NCBI RefSeq assembly: GCF_006714895.1
Contig: NZ_VFME01000001.1
Location: 2,356,001 to 2,420,000, forward strand
DNA from: Gramella sp. Hel_I_59
GTDB taxonomy: Bacteria; Bacteroidota; Bacteroidia; Flavobacteriales; Flavobacteriaceae
Direction: 5' to 3'
Length of the DNA stretch: 64,000 nucleotides
How positions within the stretch are numbered: the stretch's first letter is position 1; every line of letters begins with the position of its first letter. Below, one piece after another: positions 59,565 through 64,000 of this stretch. The notes beneath the pieces were generated by a model. The model was given only the letters and a program-made list of their open reading frames with translations. It did not search any database and was not told where the DNA came from. Made by a program: the position numbers and the translations under genes.

Positions 59565-61619
59565 TTAGTACTTGAATATTGGTGCTTTCGTAAAGTTCCA
59601 TTTTAAATTAATACCGAATTCAGTATAGGTAAAACCAGCAGCTGTAGCAGAGGCAATATTACTGTGATTCCCATAGATACCTGCGATGAATCGATCGCTG
59701 ATGTTATATCCAAACTTTCCCTGTAATCTATAAGTGCCCTGTTTCTCATCATCTTCGATAAACTGGAATCCGGTGGCTGCTGTAAGATCATAAGAGATCC
59801 TGGAATCTGGATCATTACTTAAAAAGTTCAGGAAGATCTCGGTAGCATGAAATTGCTCGGGACTAAAATATATGGTAGGCACCTGGTTTTTAAACTGTAT
59901 GAATTGATAATTAAGTCCACCTTTTAGCACCGGTTTTTTCAGAAAACTGTAATAGAAAGAAGTAAAAAGGAGATCACGGGTGTTATCATCGCTTTGCTCG
60001 GTGTGCAAATATTGTAAATACCACCCTAGTCCATACCTGGTTGAGTAATTGTTATTCAGAAAGAAATGATTCCCGGCGATCTGCCTGTTCAGTAATTCCG
60101 CATTAAAATCCTGTATATCCCTGCGATAACCGATCTCAAGATCATCTCTAACAAATGGTTTTAGCCCGGCAGCGATCTCACCTACAGCGTTTGTATATTC
60201 TGTTTGGGAAGAATTAGCTTTTACAAAACCTGCGTTAGCCCGTAACATTAGTCCAGGACTCCATCGATACCTCGCAGCAAGATTAAACTGATTAGAAGTA
60301 GCTTCAAGATCTGAATTTGAATTCATGGTCTCTCTAAAAGTATAGGCTCCAGAAACTTGCAGTTTTGTACTCAATGGTAGTACCAGCCTGGTCGTTGAAG
60401 CCACGGCTTCGTTATCACCGTTGTCAAAAGAGTAACTTATGTTTTCCTCCAGTAATGGTCTGTAAGTATTATTCAGTTTTGTAAGAAACTGTTGTGCATC
60501 CTGCTGATTCGTATAATATTCCAACGTCCTTTCAGCAGCGTTCTTTGCTTTTATGATTTCAGAATTTGCAAAGTAGGCATTAGCTATTCCCAGGTTTCCA
60601 TCGAAAGAAGCTGAATCCTGAGCAAGTATCGATTTATAGTTTTCTATACTATTTCTAAACTCGCCTGTATACATCCCCATACTTGCTTCCAACGCCAGGA
60701 TACGGGATTCTCCAGGATATTTCTGCTTTAGTTTTGCGATTAGATCTTCAGCTTGAGAGAACTTCCTATTCCAGGTCAAAGCCTGTATATAACGTTCTTC
60801 AGCGTCGAGTACACGTTCATTATTAGAAGAAGATCCTGAAAGTTCATAAGCCTTTTCAGCATATTTTAGTGCTTCCTTTTCGTCACCATCAATATGGTAA
60901 GAAAGAGAAATCCCATTGAATGCTAAAATACTATCGTTCTTGGTAAGCGCCAGTTTCTCATAAACCTCCCTTGCCCCTGCTCCATTCTTCTGAATTAAAT
61001 AAACGTTTGCCTTATTAAGTAAGCTTTCCTGATCCTGTTCATTCTCACCCAGGTTTTCATCCAGATAGCGAATCGCAGTCTCATAGTCGCGGTTAGTTAA
61101 AAACTGATTGGCGTATCCCAGTCTGATATATTTTCTGGATAACATCGCGTTAGGATTTTGAGGCGATACCTCCAGTGATTTATTAATAAGGCTTAGTGCC
61201 TGTTCGTATTCCTTTAAATTACTAAGCGTATTCGCGTAACCTAATAAGGCTCCGAAATTGTCAGGATTTTTCTTTACCAGTTCCCTATAGTAAACTTCAG
61301 CTTCCTTATAGTTTTTATTCCAAAGTAAAGATTCGGCATAATTAAGCTGAATCTCGAGATCACCCGGATATTCCTTCAGTAGTTCGCTAAATAGGTCGTT
61401 TGCTTTAGAGGGATCGTCAAGCAATCCTACCGCTCTGGCGTAACAAAGCCTGGCAGTCTTATTATCAGGATAGTTTTCGAGGATCTCTGAGAAGAAATCT
61501 TTAGCCGCAGCAAATTCTCCATTTTCCAGGTAGCCAAAACCCTGGTCCATTTCCTGAGCGTTGGATCTTGATTGAAAAATAAGTGAAACAAGTACAATAA
61601 ATAAATATCTAAAATTCAT
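59565..61619 (-). CDS. TPR-YaiO outer membrane protein
   Basis: The ATG at 61619 begins a signal peptide (MNFRYLFIVLVSLIFQSRSN); the frame also runs upstream without one. The 684-residue protein has a TPR superhelix at ~25-400 (EFAAAKDFFSEILENYPDNK, YKEAEVYYRELVKKNPDNFG, YEQALSLINKSLEVSPQNPN and others). A YaiO-like beta-barrel follows to the end (FGINLKWNFTKAPIFKY, terminal aromatic). This TPR-plus-barrel layout resembles PgaA-type exopolysaccharide exporters, which fits the GT2 synthase at 43561. Confidence 0.87.
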   Translation of the reverse strand: MNFRYLFIVLVSLIFQSRSNAQEMDQGFGYLENGEFAAAKDFFSEILENYPDNKTARLCYARAVGLLDDPSKANDLFSELLKEYPGDLEIQLNYAESLLWNKNYKEAEVYYRELVKKNPDNFGALLGYANTLSNLKEYEQALSLINKSLEVSPQNPNAMLSRKYIRLGYANQFLTNRDYETAIRYLDENLGENEQDQESLLNKANVYLIQKNGAGAREVYEKLALTKNDSILAFNGISLSYHIDGDEKEALKYAEKAYELSGSSSNNERVLDAEERYIQALTWNRKFSQAEDLIAKLKQKYPGESRILALEASMGMYTGEFRNSIENYKSILAQDSASFDGNLGIANAYFANSEIIKAKNAAERTLEYYTNQQDAQQFLTKLNNTYRPLLEENISYSFDNGDNEAVASTTRLVLPLSTKLQVSGAYTFRETMNSNSDLEATSNQFNLAARYRWSPGLMLRANAGFVKANSSQTEYTNAVGEIAAGLKPFVRDDLEIGYRRDIQDFNAELLNRQIAGNHFFLNNNYSTRYGLGWYLQYLHTEQSDDNTRDLLFTSFYYSFLKKPVLKGGLNYQFIQFKNQVPTIYFSPEQFHATEIFLNFLSNDPDSRISYDLTAATGFQFIEDDEKQGTYRLQGKFGYNISDRFIAGIYGNHSNIASATAAGFTYTEFGINLKWNFTKAPIFKY

Positions 61620-61767
61620 GATTTGGGTGGTTAGAATCTTTGAAAGCAAGTTACAAACACATCTTCGATAATTCATCTACAGCAACCTGCCATTCATCGA
61701 AGCTTGGCTTTAATTCCCTGATTTAGAAACGATCTTAGCGGTAGTTAAGAACCGAAAAACTAAAATT

Positions 61768-62079
61768 ATGTCGCTAAATATCTATGAGAACGAAGGAGTA
61801 TTTGAGTTACACGGTAAGGTTTCATCCTACAATGCTGAACAAGTTAAGAAATACTTTGAAATTATGCTGAAGATGAAATCCCGAGTCATCATAAACCTTA
61901 CTCTACTTGATAATATGGATGTTTCAGGAGTTTATGCATTCTACGAACTATTACTTCATGCTACCGCAGAAGGAAAATATCTAACCTTTAAAGGAGCGAA
62001 TAATCCCAGTCTCCAGGTTGCTTTTTTAAATTCCGGATGTAATCTATTTGAATTTAATTATTTCCAGCTGAGTGCCTAG
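61768..62079 (+). CDS. STAS-domain protein
   Basis: A 103-residue protein with one STAS domain: VFELHGKVSSYNAEQVKKYF at the start and VIINLTLLDNMDVSGVYAFY, whose Ser is the usual phosphorylation site of anti-sigma antagonists. It lies between polysaccharide genes, so it may switch that system rather than a sigma factor. Confidence 0.82.
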   Translation: MSLNIYENEGVFELHGKVSSYNAEQVKKYFEIMLKMKSRVIINLTLLDNMDVSGVYAFYELLLHATAEGKYLTFKGANNPSLQVAFLNSGCNLFEFNYFQLSA

Positions 62080-62099
62080 AACCCGATAAAACCACCACC

Positions 62100-63350
62100 A
62101 TGATCACCTTAAAATTACACAAACTGAATATTGTACTGCAACCCACCCAGGTTTTTATGATCAGTGCATTGATTGTTAACGTAGGAAACTATCTCTACAA
62201 TCTTATATTAGGAAGACTTCTTGGTCCTGAAGCATTTGCAGATGCTGCGATCCTTATCACCTTTCTACTCATTCTATCATTTGTAGCGATGACGCTTCAA
62301 TTAAGCGTCGCTAAGTTCATCGGGACTTTTGATGGCGGCAAGAAAGAAGCATTTCTTAAATACAGCAGGAAATGGAGTATTATCATTGGTGCGCTTCTAG
62401 GTGCGGTGATCTTGATTGGAGCATCAGAATTACAGGCATTTTTTAATACAGGTTCAGCAACAATGTTCAGAATATTTGGAATGGGAGTTCCAGTCTATTT
62501 CTTGATGAGCGTAAACAGAGGTTATTTCCAGGGAGAACAGGATTTTATAAAACTTTCTATAACATACCAGGGAGAGATGTTGAGCAGATTGCTACTAACT
62601 CTGGCCTTTATTATGTTGTTACCCTTTCGTAGTTCAGAATTGGTAGCCCTTGGAATCCTGCTTAGCCTTGTTCCAGGTTTATTGCCTTTTAAAAGAATTT
62701 CTGAAAAAGTGCTTCCTTCAATAAATTCTGCGGAATTAAAACATTTAAGGAAGTTCGTTGTGGTCACTGCCTTTTATGAACTTACCCAGATTCTTATTAA
62801 TAATGGAGACATCTTAATGGTAAAACATTTTTTTGATGCTCATGAAGCAGGTTTGTATTCATCACTGGCACTTATTGGAAGAGCTGTGTATTTTGTAGCC
62901 TGGATGTTCGTCATGCTATTACTACCGGAAGTAGTTAAGCGGGAAAAAGAAGGTCTGGACACGACCAGGTTATTCTTTAAATATCTTGGAATGATCACAT
63001 TTCTTGCTATTGCGATCGTAGTTGTGAATGCTATGTTTCCAGCATTGATCATTAATATCCTGTTTGGAGAGGCCTATGTGGAAGTTGCATCACTTTTATG
63101 GAAATATGCCCTTGCAAGTTCACTTTTTGCCATAGCTAACGTTTTTGTGTACTACTTCCTTTCTTTAGATAAATACCTTCCTGTACTACTCTCCGGAATT
63201 TTTGGCCTACTTCAGCTTACGGTGATCTTCTTTCAACATGAGAGCCTGGAGATGGTTGTAGAAGCACAGATCTTTGTTATGACACTTCTATTGATCGTAC
63301 AGGGGATCTATTTTCTTTATCATATAAAACGATCTATTAGTCGAAACTAA
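62100..63350 (+). CDS. Polysaccharide flippase (Wzx/MATE-type)
   Basis: A 416-residue protein with about 12 spans (VFMISALIVNVGNYLYNLIL, AILITFLLILSFVAMTLQLS, IIIGALLGAVILIGASELQA, and others). It starts with the Q-P-T-Q-V-F opening and GRLLGPEAFADAA loop typical of polysaccharide biosynthesis/flippase proteins. It likely moves lipid-linked glycan units across the inner membrane. Confidence 0.85.
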   Translation: MITLKLHKLNIVLQPTQVFMISALIVNVGNYLYNLILGRLLGPEAFADAAILITFLLILSFVAMTLQLSVAKFIGTFDGGKKEAFLKYSRKWSIIIGALLGAVILIGASELQAFFNTGSATMFRIFGMGVPVYFLMSVNRGYFQGEQDFIKLSITYQGEMLSRLLLTLAFIMLLPFRSSELVALGILLSLVPGLLPFKRISEKVLPSINSAELKHLRKFVVVTAFYELTQILINNGDILMVKHFFDAHEAGLYSSLALIGRAVYFVAWMFVMLLLPEVVKREKEGLDTTRLFFKYLGMITFLAIAIVVVNAMFPALIINILFGEAYVEVASLLWKYALASSLFAIANVFVYYFLSLDKYLPVLLSGIFGLLQLTVIFFQHESLEMVVEAQIFVMTLLLIVQGIYFLYHIKRSISRN

Positions 63351-63428
63351 ACTTCAACCGAACGAAAATATCTTCAGTAAAGACATAAAGATGAGATCTT
63401 TACATAGAATCTAATTAAAACCACTATT

Positions 63429-64000
63429 ATGAAACTTGCACTAATCACCGCTTACCCGCCAAGCAAAGTAACCTTGAACGAATATGGTTATCATCTTGCT
63501 AAACAATTCGCTCAAAAACCAGAAGTTGATGAACTTGTATTGATCACAGATCATACTAAGGAACCTAAACAAATAGACTTTAATACAGATAACTGTAAAG
63601 TAAGTGTAAAGGAAAGCTGGAACTTCAATAGTTACAAGAACATATACAGCATCTATAAAAATGTGGTAAAACAAAAGCCTGATGCAATTCTTTTCAATCT
63701 TCAGTTTATGAAATTCGGCGATAAAAAGATCCCGGCAGCTTTAGGACTTTTATTACCCTTGCTGTTCAGGTTAAAAGGAATCCCTACGATCGTATTACTT
63801 CATAATATACTGGAACAGGTAGATCTTGGAAACGCTGGTTTCACACAGAACAAATTTCTTCAGAAATTATATAACATGATGGGTACAGGGCTTACTAAAG
63901 TGTTGCTGCAGGCAGATACCGTAGCTCTTACCATAGGAAAATATGTAGATGTGATCAAGGATAAATATAAGGCAGAGAATGTGATGCAGGTGCCTCATGG
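63429..64000 (+). CDS. Glycosyltransferase, 3' partial (GT4/GT1 type)
   Basis: ATG at 63429; the frame is open to the right edge (190 residues visible). LALITAYPPSKVTLNEYGYH is the typical N-terminal loop of GT-B glycosyltransferases, followed by PDAILFNLQFMKFGDKK, GIPTIVLLHNILEQVD and a visible VMQVPHG, the junction before the second Rossmann domain. It follows the flippase by 78 bases, so the two probably share a transcript. Confidence 0.85.
   Translation, partial: MKLALITAYPPSKVTLNEYGYHLAKQFAQKPEVDELVLITDHTKEPKQIDFNTDNCKVSVKESWNFNSYKNIYSIYKNVVKQKPDAILFNLQFMKFGDKKIPAALGLLLPLLFRLKGIPTIVLLHNILEQVDLGNAGFTQNKFLQKLYNMMGTGLTKVLLQADTVALTIGKYVDVIKDKYKAENVMQVPH

Overview
The window looks like chromosome of a marine-type Flavobacteriaceae (Bacteroidota), probably near Gramella/Christiangramia. 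This is inferred from the AT-rich composition, abundant lipoproteins, CarboxypepD_reg-like and TonB-plug-like secreted proteins, a type IX secretion C-terminal domain, LytTR and FIST signalling proteins, and generally weak Shine-Dalgarno signals.

Positions 1-24.65 kb are a gene-cassette array of integron type. Nineteen complete or IS-interrupted sites of about 130 bp, plus one truncated site, separate 20 short cassettes. Each site starts with a box ending AAC, carries a long imperfect inverted repeat, and ends in GTT[A/G]. The start of each cassette (TTxxxxx) is complementary to its own end (xxxxxAAC), which is the signature of integron attC sites. Three site families (A, B, C) occur. No integrase gene is in the window; by site orientation it would lie to the left. 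Nearly all cassette genes encode small secreted, lipoprotein or membrane proteins; exceptions are a GNAT acetyltransferase and one unknown. One cassette has no ORF and one carries its gene in reverse.

Four near-identical 1229-bp IS110-family elements sit in the same orientation at the same point of four type-B attC sites. Their non-coding segment can be folded into two loops. One loop carries guides matching the attC target and the other carries guides matching the element's own joined ends, so this looks like a bridge-RNA-guided element programmed to hit attC sites. An IS30-family element lies in cassette 18, and an IS30 end relic with a truncated attC marks the right edge of the array.

Positions 25-42 kb are ordinary flavobacterial backbone: an endonuclease/exonuclease/phosphatase-fold protein, small envelope proteins, a DUF6624 protein, a beta-lactamase-like serine hydrolase, a NudK-like Nudix hydrolase, a flavodoxin-like protein, a small ABC module, a lipoprotein methyltransferase, a degenerate M23-like protein, a PepSY protein, a dolichol-phosphate-mannose-synthase-like GT2, tRNA-Pro(GGG), an aldo/keto reductase and an alpha/beta hydrolase.

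Positions 42-64 kb combine signalling with surface polysaccharide. A YaiO-like barrel converges on a reverse operon of receiver, HEAT-repeat protein and membrane GT2. A tightly overlapping seven-gene operon follows: receiver, H-NOX, PAS kinase, FIST, kinase, Hpt and LytTR regulator. It reads as a nitric-oxide or ligand-sensing phosphorelay. Next come mannose-1-phosphate guanylyltransferase, a T9SS-exported DUF4114-like protein, a second kinase/receiver pair, a TPR-YaiO barrel, a STAS protein, a flippase and the start of a glycosyltransferase. Together these suggest regulated exopolysaccharide or biofilm production.
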